64,000 nt of DNA, taken from positions 7,507,001-7,571,000 of the forward strand of contig BRXU01000002.1 of assembly GCA_030267565.1 (NCBI GenBank), given 5' to 3'. A model generated the notes under the pieces. That model did no database searches. It was not told the origin of the DNA and saw nothing but the letters and a program-made list of their open reading frames with translations. Source of the stretch: Pleodorina starrii. Its lineage: Eukaryota; Chlorophyta; Chlorophyceae; Chlamydomonadales; Volvocaceae. How positions within the stretch are numbered: the stretch's first letter is position 1; each line of letters starts with the position of its first letter. Positions 12,401 through 25,426 of this stretch are shown here, one piece after another. The translations under genes were made by a program, and so were the position numbers.

Positions 12401-15400
12401 GACGCCGCATCGCATTCTTAACCCCTCCCCCTCCCATCCCGGCGTGAATGCGCTGCGGCTCCGTATGGGCATTTCATCCCTCCCCCCTCTCTCCCCTTCT
12501 GCCCCCTTTCTCCCCTTCTCCCCTCTGCCCCCTCTCCCCTCTGCCTCCCCTCTCTCCCTGCTGCGCCAGGTCCGTCCATCGCCGCGCTGCTGCTGACCCT
12601 TGGCTCGCCCCACACCCGGCCGCCCCTGCCCGGCCACCCCTCGCTCCAAGCCTTCTACGCCCGGGCGGCAGGCCGGCCGCGACCCGTGGTGCCCCTGGTG
12701 GCCATCGCGGGGGGTGCTGCGGACATCCAGGTGCGGCCGCTGCGGCGTGAGGCCCCGACCCCCACCACCTCGCCCTGCCCAACCCTAGGTCAGCCCTGGG
12801 TCAGCCCTACCAGTACATCAGCTCTGGCCCGTACTCAACAATGCTCAGGCCGCTGCTGCTCCACCGCCATCACAAGAGGCCCCGCTGCCCTCCTCCGCAA
12901 CCGGGTAAACCAACCGACCGGGTAAACCAACACACGATACAACGCACACGATACAACCGGGTAAACCAACCCCCCACCCAACACACGAGACACCGCACGC
13001 AGGCTGCTGCTCGGGGCCCGAAGCTTGCGGAGCCACCCGGGTGTACACCGCCTTGACTGGTCCGCCTGGATGTTCGCCCCGCAGGTGGCGACGGCGCTGA
13101 CGGACCCGGCGGGCCTGGCGCCCCAGGTACGCTTATCATCCTTGCGCCCAAGCGTCCAGGGGGGTGGGGAGGTCTTGGCAATGCCCAGGGTGTGGAGATG
13201 TCCGGGTGCGGCCATTTCCGGGTGTGTGTGTGCGTGTGTGTCCGAAGTGGCAACGTCCGGGGACATTGCCGCATGCATTGCCGCTTGTGGAGTGGTCGGG
13301 GCGGGGCGCGCTGCAGGGCGGGTCGTCCAAGGCGAGCGCCAAGCAGCTGCACGTATTCACAAAGTCAAAGTTGAAGGTGAAGCAGGAGGGCTTGGCAGCT
13401 GTGTGTGTGTGTGTGTGTGCGACGCCGCCGGTAAGACCAGACATAGGCAGTTCGGCAGTTCGGCGCTGCACGCAATGCGGAGTTCCTCGCTCGGTGTTGG
13501 CGCCGTTGCGCCCCGTGGGGGATACCCCGGTGTCTCCTCGCCTCCCATTCCCGATTCCACTTCGTCGTGTGGCAGTAAAGCATCAGCCGCGTGTGCCCCC
13601 CGGGGGGATCGCTCCGCTCGTTTGAAGGACGCTCGCTCGCTCGCTCCGACGTACCTATCGCTCGGGCGGTCGGGCGGGAGGGCGGCCAACCTACCACAAA
13701 ACCCGCAACGCACAACGAACAACGGCTAACGGATGCCGCCGCTCTCCGCTCTTGGGTGTATGCGCGCGAAGTTAGGGCTGTGGGCTCACTGCTGTTAACC
13801 TTCCGGGCCCTGACGGCTGCTGACAACGTCAGCATGCGGGGCACGCCGCTCCCTCCCCGCTCCCGCCCGCTCCCGCCCGCCGCGCTGCAGGGCCTTCTGC
13901 GGCGACTGGCCCTGCCTGACATGCCTGGCGGCTGGTGTCCCTCCCGACACAACGGCCTGGTGTGGTGCAACCAGCTGGTGGTGGCACTGGGCTCGGCGCT
14001 GGTGGAGATGGCGCAGGTGGGCGGCAGGGGGGGTAGGAAACCGCAGTAGCCGCAGGCGCAGGGAGGGACTGACTAGGCCGTAGCGGCGGGGAGTGACACG
14101 GCCCGGATGGGGGGCCGGGGAGGGAGGGGCAATCCATGCGCCCAGCCCGCGAGTTGGAGCTGGAGCTGGTACGGGGGGAGGTAAAAAATGAGGGAGGGCG
14201 GAAGGGGCGGTTGGGCGCGCACGGGCGCGGGGGAAGGGAGACCCGGAGCCGGGCGGGGGGCGGGGGGTCCAGGGATTTGACAGGGGGTTGTGGAGGCGGC
14301 GAGCCTGGGGGGCACCGATGGGCTGAAGGCGTGAGGGCGCCGCGGAATGGTCCGGGAGGTGCGGGCTGGCATTAATTGTGACCCACCCCACGGGTCTGCG
14401 CCTTAGGGTCAATGAGAGCGCTCAACGCAACGGCCTGCGCACGAATCTGCTCCTGGCACACGGCCGGCCGATGCGGGATCAACGGATCATCTCCCCCCAG
14501 GACGCCCTCCCAGGCCTGGCGGCAGCGCGCAAGGCAGCGGCCACAGCCTCGTCATCAGCAGCTCGCAACCGCGACCGCGACCGCGCTGCCGGCGGCGAAG
14601 CATCCCAGGCCGCCAACCCCGCGGCGGCCTGGGCGGCCGCGCATGGCCTGGACCCCGAACAGATCGCCCGGGAGTTGATCGAGGAGGGCGACGAGCAGCG
14701 ACCCGCGGGTCGGTCCGAGGCCGGCGGCGGAAGCTTAATGTCCTGGGACTGGGCGCTGCGACAAGTGGATCGACACCTGGCGCACCCCGCGCAGTCGTAC
14801 CTGGTGGCGGCGCTGGCGGCGGCGGCGCCGCCGCCGCCGCCGCGGCGGCGGCGGCAGCAGTCGGCCGCTTCAACGGACGCTTTCGCCTCCACTGATGGGA
14901 ATGAGGAGGAGGAGGAGGGAGTTGACGCGCGTGACAAGAGCGAGCAGGAGGCGCCGGAAGAGGAGGAGGCGGCCGAGGGCGAGGGCCAGGGCGAGGAGGA
15001 GCCGGATGAGCTCCTGCGCCGCGCGGCGCGGGCGCTGGCACCGGCAGCCGACGGCGGCGCCGCCTGCGGCGGCGCCAACCTGGCGTGGTACCTGCAGTAC
15101 GGCAAGCCGCAGCCGGTGAAGCGGCCGGCGACGTCCCGTGACAGCGACATGCCGGCACGGCTGCGGCTGACGGCGGCGGATCTTGAGGGCGTCCCAGCAA
15201 CGGGGCACATGTTCTCCTGGGACCTAGGCGGGGACCGACCCACGGGTCGGCCCTGGGCGGACGACGGCCCTCGCGGCTGGGCGGCGGTGATCTCCGGTTC
15301 GAGTCCTTGTGCCGCCTTCCGAGCGTGGCTCAGCGTGAAGATTGATTTCCCGACGGTGGCGGCGGCGGGCGGCGCTGGCGGCACCGCGACGGCCGCCGGC

Positions 15401-15401
15401 C

Positions 15402-15434
<33 letters not shown>

Positions 15435-18400
15435 GTGATGAGGATCCGCGGGAGCGGTTGGAGGCGGAGGCGCGCCGCGCGCTTGCGGTGCCGGCGCGTT
15501 CCGTGCGGCACGACGTGGAGGTGACGGGGCTGGCGGCGCCGCTGCCAGCGGTGGCGGCGGCGGGGGTTTGGCGCACTCGACAGCGGAGGTGGGGGCGCGC
15601 GCGTGTGTTGGGGTGCCCATGGGCGGGGAAGGTGGGGAAGGCGGCACGGGGGCGAAGCGGGGGAGAGGTGGATGGTTTGGGGGGAGAAGGGATTGTTGCG
15701 GGCACCGCGCACCCCAAAAACAGGCGGGGCGGCAGAGGCGGATGTACGCTGGCGCAGCGGCCCGAGTGGGAGGGAGGGGAGACCAGCGGCACGCGGCTGG
15801 ATGCGGCTGGTTTGGTGCATGACGAGCACTTGCTTGTGTGACCCGCCGCCGCCGCCCATATGTCTGTCTGCCTGCCCAATCCCCTTTTTCCTCTCGTTTG
15901 TGACGCTTTTACCCTCATTCCCGTTGTGGCCATTTCCGCGCTCCTTGAGGCTCCTTGGGGGTCCTTAGGATTCCGTCTCTTACGCCAAAGCGCCCACCAT
16001 CCTTACCGCATGCGCCTTGCACGCCTTCGTCTCAGGCCCGCCAGCAGCCACCGCCCACCAGGGCTCAGCTCGTCCTGGCCCGTGCCTCCTCCCCCTTGCC
16101 CCCCCCCAAACCCGCCCCCGCCCCCGCAACCCGGCCCCGCCCCCGGCACCGCATCTCTCCCCCCGCCACTCATCCCCCTCCGCCTTCCTGTGCGTATCCT
16201 GTCGATTGTCGGTTGTCGGCCTGTGTGATGCAGTGATTGGTCCGACATCGGCGCGGGTCGGACCTACCAGTCCCGGGCTGGCTGGCTGCTGGTGCTGCCC
16301 TCCTCGCTGGTGCTGCCCCTCCTGGAGAGCACCGGCTCACCGTCGCTGTGGGGGCTGGGGGAGCGGGGGCACCCAGCTGGCGGCGATGATGTCCGCGGGG
16401 GAGGGGGAGGTGGAGGGGGAGGCGGAGGCGGTGAGGGGCCTGCTGTGACGCTGCTGCTGACGCTCTGGCTGGCCGAGCCGTCGTACAACCCCGCCTTCCA
16501 GGTCGTCGCGCAGCCGCTGCGGCCGCCGGCGGTGAGTCGCGGGGTGAGGAGGGGGCGGGAATGACCCGTGGGTCGGTGCATTGTTAGCGATACTTCTTTT
16601 GGGGGTCCTTTTGGGCGCAGAATAATTTAGAGTTTCGTTGAAGGGCCTGGATGCGGAGAGGGTCTGGATTTCATTGCGAAAGATTACGGGAATAAGATTA
16701 TTCGAGGAGCTGCTGCAAACAAACACGTACTGAGCGACAGCCGTAAGCGTGAGCGCACTCGGGGGTCACTGGCGCCCATCCGTGTGACCGTGTCTCTGTT
16801 GGTTTACCGTACACGCCCCCTGCAACTAACGCAATGTCCTGCGAGTCGCATCGGGCGCCGGACTTCTCACGCAACACGTTGCGTGTGCCTCGCTGGCTGG
16901 TCGCTTCAGGACGTGGCCTCCAAAAGGGCCTGCCCGATTCTTCCGACCATTCCGGCCCCCGTGCCAAGGCAGGCACTCAGCCGCCTGCTGCAGCACGCGG
17001 CGTCGGGCGCCACCCCAGAACACCACCCGCCGCGACCGTAACCCGCCCCAATCGGCAACGCCCTGTGTTCCCCAATGTGTCATCAATCCCACCGCCTCCC
17101 TCGGTGCCGCCGCACTGCGTCTCGACGCCACCTTCGCCACCTTGGTGGCCCATCAACAACACCAGTACCCGGAGTTGGGGCTCGTGCCCCTGGAGCTGCC
17201 TCGCCTACTTCCCGACATCTCCTACCAAGCCTGGTCGCGATCCATCAAGGAGGAAGGGCGGGTGGTTTGGCCGCCGCCGCTGCAGCGGGCGCCGCTGCCG
17301 CCGCGGCAGCGGCAGCGGCAGGAGCTGCTCGTCCCGCTGCGGGTGTCGTACCTGACCTCCGAACGGCGCGGCGGCGACGGCCCCGGGATCGTGGCGGGCG
17401 TCGTGTGGTGGTTGGGGCTCTACAAGTACGCTGCCGTACGGATCACACGGCTGGATGCGGATGGCCGGCCGGTTTCGGAGCTGGTGCGGGGCAGCGGCAG
17501 CGCGGCCGGCGGGGCCGGAGGCAGGGGGACGGCGGCGACGGCGGCGGCGGGAGGAGGAGGAAGCGGCCGGGGGTCCGGGGAGGCCGGCAGCGGACGCGGA
17601 CGTGGACGCGACGAGGGGGACTGTCTGTTCCCGACGGTGGTGCTGGCGGGCGGCCGCGGTTCCGGAGCGCCCCGTACGGCAAGCCTGTTGCAGGTGAGGC
17701 AGGAGCCCGGCCACAGGAGTCCGGTCGCGACTGGGCACTGTACCGGTTCGTTCGGTGGAAGCTCTCAGCGCACCAGCTCACCAGCTTGAATGAACAGATG
17801 AATGGGTGAACGAATGAATGGATGAATAAATGAATGGATGAGTGCATGGGCCATTATTAACCATTTGGACCGAAAAGGATCACCGGTGCCAACCAACCAC
17901 ACAGCGGCGCCTCAAAGCTCACGTTCGCGGCGGGCACTGCCGTTACAGCGTTACATGCTTTCCCTTTGACTGCGGATGGGAAGCCCGTAGCAGTACATTT
18001 CTCCTGAGCCTCGTCCTGAGTCTCGTTCTGATGAGTTCTCCTGAGCCTCGTCCTGATGAACACTGGGGGACTCCTTGGGGGCTCTGCCAACGCTTTTCCT
18101 CCCGCTGTGTTTTGCGGGCTTGTACCCGTAACCTCCCCTCCCCTGTCGTCCCGGAACCGCTGCCCCGCATGCAGATCAGCACCAACCGCACCCTCCACAG
18201 CCTGGCGCCGTGCGCCGCCGACCCATGGGGCTGCGCCGCCGTGACGGCGATCCTGGATCCCGCCTGCGATTACCGGCTGGATCTGGTGCCGTACGCGGCC
18301 GAGCGACTGTGTACCGTACTGCTCGCCCACGCGGGGCATTTGTGGCTGGGAGCGCAGCTGCTGTCGCTGACGGCGGTGGCGGCGACGACGGCGGCGGCAG

Positions 18401-20781
18401 CGCGAGCGGCGGCGGCGGCGGCGGCGTCCTCTGGGGCGGCGCAGGGCGCAGGCGGGCCGCGCGGGCGGCGGCGGTGGTTTCGGTGCGGGTGGCGGGTGTT
18501 GCCTTGGGAGGCCTTGGAGATTCTGCAGGTGCGCGCGAGGGGCGGCGGGGTGGGCGGACGGGTGAAGTGAGCAGTTAGTCCAGCAGGCGAAGAGCTGCCA
18601 GTGGGGGCAGTGGGAGCAATGGGGGCAGTGGGGGCAGCGGGAGCGAGGAGTCCGGTTGTTGGTGGGGTGAGGGACCTGCCTGCCCTGCTTACGCCAGTCC
18701 TATCACCCGCAGTCTGTCCCCGACGGGTCCCACGGCGTTGTGCCCGCTGTACCCGCTTTACCCGCTTTACCCGCTGTATCCAGGCTGCCGTGTTTCCTTG
18801 CGCGCCCAGTTGCTGAAGACTGCGCACCTGCGTTTCGGGCAGGCACGAGCCTCAACACTTGGTGATGACAGTCTTTCCCCCGGGCTCCCCCGGGCTCCAC
18901 TTCGAATCGGCTCCCCGCTACTGATACCACTACTGGTATCGAAGGCCACGGCCGGCGTCGTTCCCTTGCTGCGTTCCCAAATCACCAAATCATTCCAAGG
19001 GCCCTTTCTTCTTTTTCTTCAACCGCTCACGAAACGTCCCTCCTTGCGCATCCCCATCCGTGTAGGCGGGGCTGCGGCGCCGGCGCCTACTGGCGCTGCT
19101 GCTCACCACCGCCGCCGCCGCCGCCGCTGCGGCAGCCCTGACGGCACCCGCACTGCCGCCAGAGCCTGCACCCAGCCCGCCACACCCATTGCAGCACAAC
19201 GCGCTGGGCGCCCCGCCCCATCTATCCACCCCAGCCGGCGGCCCGGACGACCGGAACCACACCCCCGCCGGCGCTGCAGCAAACCCGACCGGACCCGGGC
19301 TCCCGGCGACCCCTGTCTGGCCCGCGGTGCGGGGCGCAGCGGTCGTCGCCGGGTTGTGTCCGCAGCCGCACCGCACCGACTGCGGCTGGGGCGTCTCCTC
19401 TCTGGGCCCCCTGGCGCCGCTGGCGCTGCTCGCGCCCCTGGCGCTGCAGCCGCCGCTGGCGCTGGTGGCCCTGCTGGCGCCACTGGCGGCGGCGCCGCTG
19501 ACGCCGCCGGGAGGCGCAGCCGGGGATGGCGGTGAGGCCCTCTCCGCGCTCGACTGGGCGGCGCTGGCCGCCGCGGCGCTGCTGCTGTGCTGGCTGCTGG
19601 CGGCCGTCGCGCAGCTGGTCGCGGTGGCAGCGGGGCTGGTGCAGGCCGCCGTCCGGATGTGCTGGCGGCTGCTCGTCACGCTGCCGTACCGGCTCGTCCA
19701 GGCGCCTTGGCGGCTGCTCCGGCGGCTGTTGCTGCCCAGGCCCAGGAACAGACGGACGAGCGCGGTGGCCCGCGGAGGTGCCGCGGCGGCGGAGGCCGCC
19801 AGGCCGGCCGCCGCCGCCGCCCCGGCGGCGGCGGCGGCGAAGCGCGCCGCGGCGTTGCGGCGCTGGGTGGCGTGGCTGTTGCCGCTGGCGGTGCTGCCGG
19901 CGCTGGCGGGAGTGCCTTCGGCCGTGCCGGGCATGACGCTTCTTGTATCAGTCCTTATGTTGGCCGTGTCCCTCACCACCGCCGTCGGTGAGCTGCCGGC
20001 GGCAGCGGAAGCGGCCCCCGGCGACGCAGGTGCAGCGCAGCCGGCCCCGTCCGGTTCGCCGTCGACAGACCCGCGGCGTCACAGGCACGCGCTGGAGAGG
20101 TGGCGCTGCCTGGCGTGGCTGCTGTACTACGCCGCGTACGGCACCTGTGCGGCGCCGGCGGCGGCGGCCGCCGTGCGGCGGCTGATGCTGCGCCCGACGG
20201 GCCTCGCGGAGCTGTTCGGGGCGGTGGCGGAAATGGCGGTTTGGTGCCTGGCGCGCCTGGAGGAGGGCCGGGGTCTGGAGATGTTGGAGCTGGGGCTGCG
20301 GTGGCTGAAGGCCGCGGCGGTGGCGGCGGTGGCGGCGGCGGGGACGTTCGCGGCGCCGCTGTCGCCGCTGCTGCGCCCGGCGGCTGTGCGGGAGCTGACC
20401 ACGGCGGCGCTACAAGCGGCGGATTGGGGCTTGGCGCGGCTGCGGGAGGGGCGGGGAGCCGAGCTACTCGACCTCGGGGCGAGGTGGCTTGCGGGGATGA
20501 ATACGGCGGCGGCGCCGTCGATGTCCGTTGCGGCGGCGGGGGCGGGGTACCTTCTGGCGGCGGCGCACTGCGGCGCGCTGGCCTGTGCGGCGGCGGCGGC
20601 GGGGCCGGCGGGGCCGATGCCCTGGTGGCGGCGCGACCGCTGGGGCATCCGCCGTGTCGTGGCGGCGGTTCCGGTGGAGACGGGCTGCTGGCTGCTGGCG
20701 CTGGCGTGGTGGCTGGGCGCCGTCGATGCGGCGCACCTGGCGGCGGCGCTGGTCTCGGCGGCGCAGCTGCTTCCGTGGTGA
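9463..20781 (+). CDS. PGAP1: GPI inositol-deacylase, PGAP1-like (ER membrane)
   Basis: PGAP1 removes the acyl chain from the inositol of GPI anchors in the ER, which allows exit of GPI proteins. Twelve phase-consistent exons: 9463-9835, 10315-10385, 11104-11235, 11596-11881, 12570-12730, 13085-13126, 13891-14016, 14501-15588, 16234-16531, 17019-17693, 18175-18528, 19066-20781; about 1,773 aa. Visible in order: N-terminal signal anchor (about residues 8-32), CEMTYMYAKYSIVDLP, the LPVLFIPGNGGSHEM oxyanion region, SRSLASETARR, VEWYLLDLEGEWSAF, the lipase nucleophile elbow VVVGHSMGG (Ser about 268), and RHNGLVWCNQLVV (His about 375, where PGAP1 has its DHLSIVWC-type His). Next comes a long Ala/Glu/Gly-rich lumenal region and a C-terminal block of Leu/Ala-rich hydrophobic helices. 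Known family members are about 900-1,100 aa; the excess is low complexity. The acceptors at 14501 and 17019 and the donor at 15588 are the least certain. The stop is TGA 20779-20781. Confidence 0.9.
11236..11340. repeat. Minisatellite at the start of PGAP1 intron 3
   Basis: Tandem copies of a roughly 10-21 bp unit (GGCTGGGGCCGGGCTATGGCT and shorter variants) begin directly at the donor GTGGGC after the exon ending ...FEGDIL. Being out of the spliced frame, it does not code. Confidence 0.85.
11521..11595. repeat. CCCA-type simple repeat before the PGAP1 exon 4 acceptor
   Basis: CCCACCCGCCCACCAG and CCACCCACCCACC units run up to the acceptor ATCCACCCAG at 11595. The repeat serves as a C-rich polypyrimidine-like tract. 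Confidence 0.8.
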
Positions 20782-21421
20782 AATGAAACGGGATACGCGC
20801 CTTCCGTGGGAGCGTGCGCGGCGATGGCAGCCGGGATGCAACACCGTAAAAGAAGCGAGCGCGAGCGGGGTGACGGAAGTTTCTGGAGGTGGTGGGGGCC
20901 GTGAATGCGGCGGTGGTGGCGACCGGCGGCGGCGCTGGCGGAACGCTGGCGGACTCGGCCGCGCCTTGACGCGGCTTCTTCGCCGCATCGGGGGACAGAG
21001 TGAGAAGTGCCGACTCAGCAGCCCTGATGTGGCCACGGACGGCGGTCTGCACTGCGTTGAAGCGTGATGGGGTTTTTTTATGCACCGCAAAATCGCAACC
21101 TACCTGGAAAGTTCCACTGAAACGGCAGGCCTGGGCAGATGTCGGTCGCACCAAACCCGCGGCAAGGTCCAGGCGGCCGCCGCTGACTGCGTGGAGCGAC
21201 ACCCCACAACAATGGCCAGCTGGCCGAAACGAATGACGCTTTGGAGCCCACGCGGGGGTCTGGGGCAAAAGAGTTGCACGGGAAAGGGAAGGCAGGCGCC
21301 TGCCCTGGCCGCCAATTGTGGATGACCACCGTTTCACAGTGCTTCGATTATGAGAGTCACTTCGCGGTGGGATGCCTGCTGTCGCGCTTTGGCCCAACTT
21401 CTGAAAAGATGGATACAGCGT

Positions 21422-21426
21422 TGTAA
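21422..21426 (+). promoter_or_regulatory. Candidate TGTAA polyadenylation signal of the PGAP1 gene
   Basis: First TGTAA after the PGAP1 stop, 641 bp downstream. It would define a 3' UTR of about 0.65 kb (20782 to about 21440). No competing TGTAA was seen earlier in the interval. Confidence 0.5.
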
Positions 21427-24400
21427 GTATCACACTAGAGATTGGGTGCTAGGAATTGGGTGCGACACGCTCGAGGCATGGCTCGACTGCGCCGTTCTAG
21501 TAGCGGGGTGTGTGCGCAACGGGGGTGTTGGGCGAACGCCCCAGGCACTGCAGGCGTTGGTTTCGGTGCAGGGCCCTGAGCCCAAGTCCTGTCCCCGACA
21601 GCCCGAATACCGCTTGACCGAACCCTGCTGATCGAACGCTTTCAAGCGCTGCGCTGCCCGGCATCCGTGCGCACGGCAGTGGAGCCATCCGATGCCGTAC
21701 AACAGGTCTGCCCCCCGCTCTCCGCCACCCCCTCTACACATCCAATGAAACCCACGTAACCTCACGAAGCACCACCACCACCCGCCATGCACACACAACA
21801 CAGTATGTACCACCGAGATTGCACCAAGAAAACCCGAGCGGCGCCCAATACAGCGCCGCCACCTAAGCAACCAAAAGGCGTACGCGGGTGTTGTTGTACG
21901 CCACACATACACACACCTGCGCGCTGTGCAAGCTCAGCAGCGGCAGCTAGAGAGATGTGCAAAACTGGCACTGGCACGGTGGCCACCTTACAACACCGCA
22001 GCCGAGGCGGACGGCGTTTAGAAGGCGTCCGGGCACTCCACCATGCACCCCCCCCAACGACCCGACGACCCCACGATAGAGGCCGTACAGACGTACGGCA
22101 GATCACCCGCACTCGGGCCCCCCAGAACGTGCACATATCATGCTTGCCTCTGTTCATCCATGAGAACACCGGTATGCGAAATGGCAGTGTCGTTCAGCAC
22201 AGACCGACAGTATCGTACGATTTGATCCGTACCTTCCGTACTTCTGCATAATACGGCAGGAATAAAGCTGGACACCCCGCCAAAGACCTATCGACCTATG
22301 AATGCACTTCTTTAGCAGCAAGATCCTAGCTGGCTCGGCAGGGGTGTTATCAGCAACAGCGACAGCAGTGAGCATCGAGACGAGGACTGCGACCCGCCCG
22401 CCCGACGGTAGCAGTAGCAGCAGCAGTAGCAGCAACTGCCCTCCCGCCTCCTCCTCCGAGAGGGCCTTCAACCTATCAGCAGCGAATACGATCGCACACA
22501 TTTCCACATTCACACACAACGACACGAGCACCGCTGAAGCTCATCTCGTCTCTTGCGTCGCATCTCATCACATCACCGCTCTCTCCCGCTGCCGTAGAAA
22601 CCAAAATGAACCCTGTGCACACAAAAGGATCCGGTGCAGTCCTCGCGTCTCACTTGTACGGCACTGCACGACTTATAAAGGAACGAACTACATCTCTCCT
22701 TCCACCTCACCTCGTTCCTTTCTTGCCCCGCCACCAGCCTAAAACCCAAAGCATCACCAGCCGCCGCCGCCGCCGCCGCCCCTGCCGCTGCTACTGCTGT
22801 CGCGCATCGGCGGACAGCAAGGAAAGCAGCGCAGCACAGCTATACCGTATCCGCGGCACGACGCTACCTTGAACAGTACGACAAAGTACGACACGCTGGG
22901 GAGCGCTCCATCATCGTCGCGCGCCAGTCTCCTGCCCTTCCTCGTCTCCCACCCCAGCCCGCTCTGAGAAGGCGTTAACATACCAACCGACTGGCTTCAG
23001 AACCCAGTCCTGCTCTCACCACCATCTGACCTCTCCAGGATCACTGTCGAGGGTGCTCCCACGAAAGCGACCGAAGCGCGAAAAGATAAAAAAACCAGAG
23101 CGCTCTCCGGAACCAGAGCCGACCAGACACGCGTGCTGCGGCCGGGCGGCGCGCACAATACCGGTAAACGCAGGACATCAATTGCTGCGCGCTCTCTCTC
23201 TCTCTCTCACACACAGGAATGGGATCAAAAATGCTCGTGTGTTTATCATAACGTCCGTATTTTTGAACACGCAGAAAACAAACAAAATCCTTTCGCCGGA
23301 CATTTGGGCGACATGCTGCATGCTGCAAAAATTAGGTGAGTACTACAGATGGCCTGCTCGTAACCCCGCGGGTCCACCGCCCATCCGTGCCGCGCCGCCT
23401 TCCGTGCCCCGCGCTTTGTTCGGCACCCCACGTTCGCCTCTGCCCGGCCATCGCGCCCATCCGGAAAGCATAAGCGCACACCTCGGCACGACTGCACACA
23501 CGCATGTCAAAAGTCAAATGGCAAAACCCACGAAGAAAATTCCCGCGACGCCTTGCAGTACGACCTGCAGTACGACCAACCAAGAGCCTTTGGCGCCCTC
23601 CATCAGGTAACCTTGGTGGAGCCCTAAGGGAAAAGGGCGCGCGGAAGGTGGTACGGTAATGAGGGGAGACGGGAGTGTCATGAGGGAAGAAGAAACGACC
23701 AACCGCCAACGGACTACGACCTCAGGGCGCCGTATGCACTTCCGTACCGTACGGCACCAGGCAGAGGCCAACCAAAAACTGACACTGCCGCTTGCTCTAC
23801 ACGTGCAGACAAACGACCAAACCCTTTTGCTCTTTCCGCCATCATTCGGGTGCCCACCGGCGTGCGCATACAGAATGGCAACACACGCGGCTCGGTCTTG
23901 GTCTCGGCTGGGCCCCGGCAAATTGTCCGCCGCCCGGCCGTCCAGAGCCCGCCGACGCGACGACGCAGCGCGCACTCATGCACGGGCAAAGTACCCATGC
24001 ACGCTGTGCGTCAGCCCCACGACAGTGCACCTCGCTAGGGCTTGCCTGACTCGCCCAACCCGCCCATCAGCGCTTCACGAAATACTCAAAAGCCGTACCG
24101 TACGGCATCCGATATTAAACGATGCCATACGACAATACCAGCCGCGCTGCTGCAAGCCTGGGACTCTCCAAAAAAACTACATCAAACAAAAACTTGACTC
24201 CGCCCCGCCGGCGGCGCGCCCAAATCACTGCCGCCGTTCAGCGAGAGCCAGGCAGAACCCGCAGATTGCTGCCCGGCGCGTTCTTAGGTCTCCGTACAAT
24301 CACGTTGCCAGCAAATCACACAGCAACAGGAGCCGGCAATCCATAATATCATCCGCCAAACGCCAAACGCCCTCACGTTTCGTAATGATGACGAGGTGGG

Positions 24401-25424
24401 AGCGGCCCTCAAGAGTGGGGCCTCGCTCTCAACACAAAAGGGGACGATTTCAATCAATCAACCAGCAAGCACCAGATGCCAGGTTTGCCATCCCTATTAC
24501 CACTGAGACACGGCGGTGCAGTACACAGCTCCGCTCAGCGATTACGGAGCGAGGGCCGACCGCCGACCGACAAAACACACACGCCTTCAGCATCACGAAT
24601 TCACGATCGTCTCTCTTTTGGCTGCCAACGCGCCGCAACGCGGCGCAGATCCTTCCTTCCACGCGTCATCACGCCAAATCCCACCACAAAAGTTGCAATG
24701 TGAGAAGCTTGCCGACTACAAGCAAGGTAAGGCGACCCAAACGGCCGCTCCCTGACCATACGTATATACCGCCTGGCCGTGGCCGGCCGATCACCTCCCC
24801 CAAACAAAAGCCGCCAGGGAAAGCCTCCTGCCAGCATCTTTCCAGCTCCTTTACCAAACAGCAAGACCCGCAGCCACCCGACATGGTCGATACATGGTCG
24901 CTGTCCTTTTTGACGCGAGAGACCCGCAGCTCACAGAAACCCAGCTCCAGCTCGATAGGCCGGAAGGCCGTACAAAACCCTGGGCCCGGGCCCTCTCCTC
25001 GGGAGCCGATCCAGGACCCGCCCTGGGGACCAGGGCCCCCCGGGGCGGGGCGGGGGACTGAGCCTTCATACGGTACGCCGCCACCGCCTTTCCCCAATAC
25101 CGCAACCGACCCACGGGTCCTCCGCCCCCCACTCTCACGCTTCCAGGCAAATCAACCAACCGACCCACGGGTCTGCGGGTCTCATCATCACCCGACCATG
25201 AGCCAGCAGTCAGTGCCGCACTGGCCAAGCCGCCTCTGGGGACAATGACGACCCCCGCCACCCTGACGACCGAGACGGCGACCGACCCATGGGTCTGCGG
25301 GTCGCCATCCGCCAGTCAGTGTCCCACTCACAACTCAGTGCCTGGGGGTCGACGTCGCCGTTACGACGACGACGGCGGAGATAGCGACCGACCCACGGGT
25401 CGAGCGCCGGTACAGACCCATGGG
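21427..25424. other. Long gene-free stretch downstream of two convergent genes
   Basis: About 4 kb with no recognisable protein. The + strand is strongly C/A-rich over much of it, so the minus strand is G/T-rich, like volvocine 3' UTRs. The first minus-strand TGTAA below the beta-amylase stop is at about 21992-21988, so a 3.4-kb 3' UTR for that gene is possible. A 529-codon open frame on + (23659-25248) has no family features, no plausible start context and a repetitive composition; I read it as a by-product of base composition. Words such as CCGTACCGTACGG recur at 23740 and 24092. Confidence 0.45.
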
Positions 25425-25426
25425 TC
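25108..25426. repeat. Cluster of five 12-bp palindromes GACCC-AY-GGGTC
   Basis: Perfect palindromes at 25108-25119, 25162-25173, 25284-25295, 25390-25401 and 25415-25426, in the 3' flank of the beta-amylase gene. The last one overlaps its stop codon. The same family occurs elsewhere in the window (see findings). Confidence 0.85.

Noticed and set aside
14479..15933. 484-codon minus-strand ORF opposite PGAP1 exon 8
   Set aside because: Antisense shadow of a GC-rich exon; Ser/Arg/Pro/Ala monotony and no domain.
19973..21433. 486-codon minus-strand ORF opposite the PGAP1 last exon
   Set aside because: Shadow of the hydrophobic C-terminal exon; the Pro/Ala/Ser composition is the complement of Leu/Ala-rich coding.
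23659..25248. 529-codon open frame on +
   Set aside because: No recognisable domain, Arg/Pro/Thr/Gln-rich throughout, spans the palindrome cluster, and no splice or start support. Explained by C/A-rich composition without stops.
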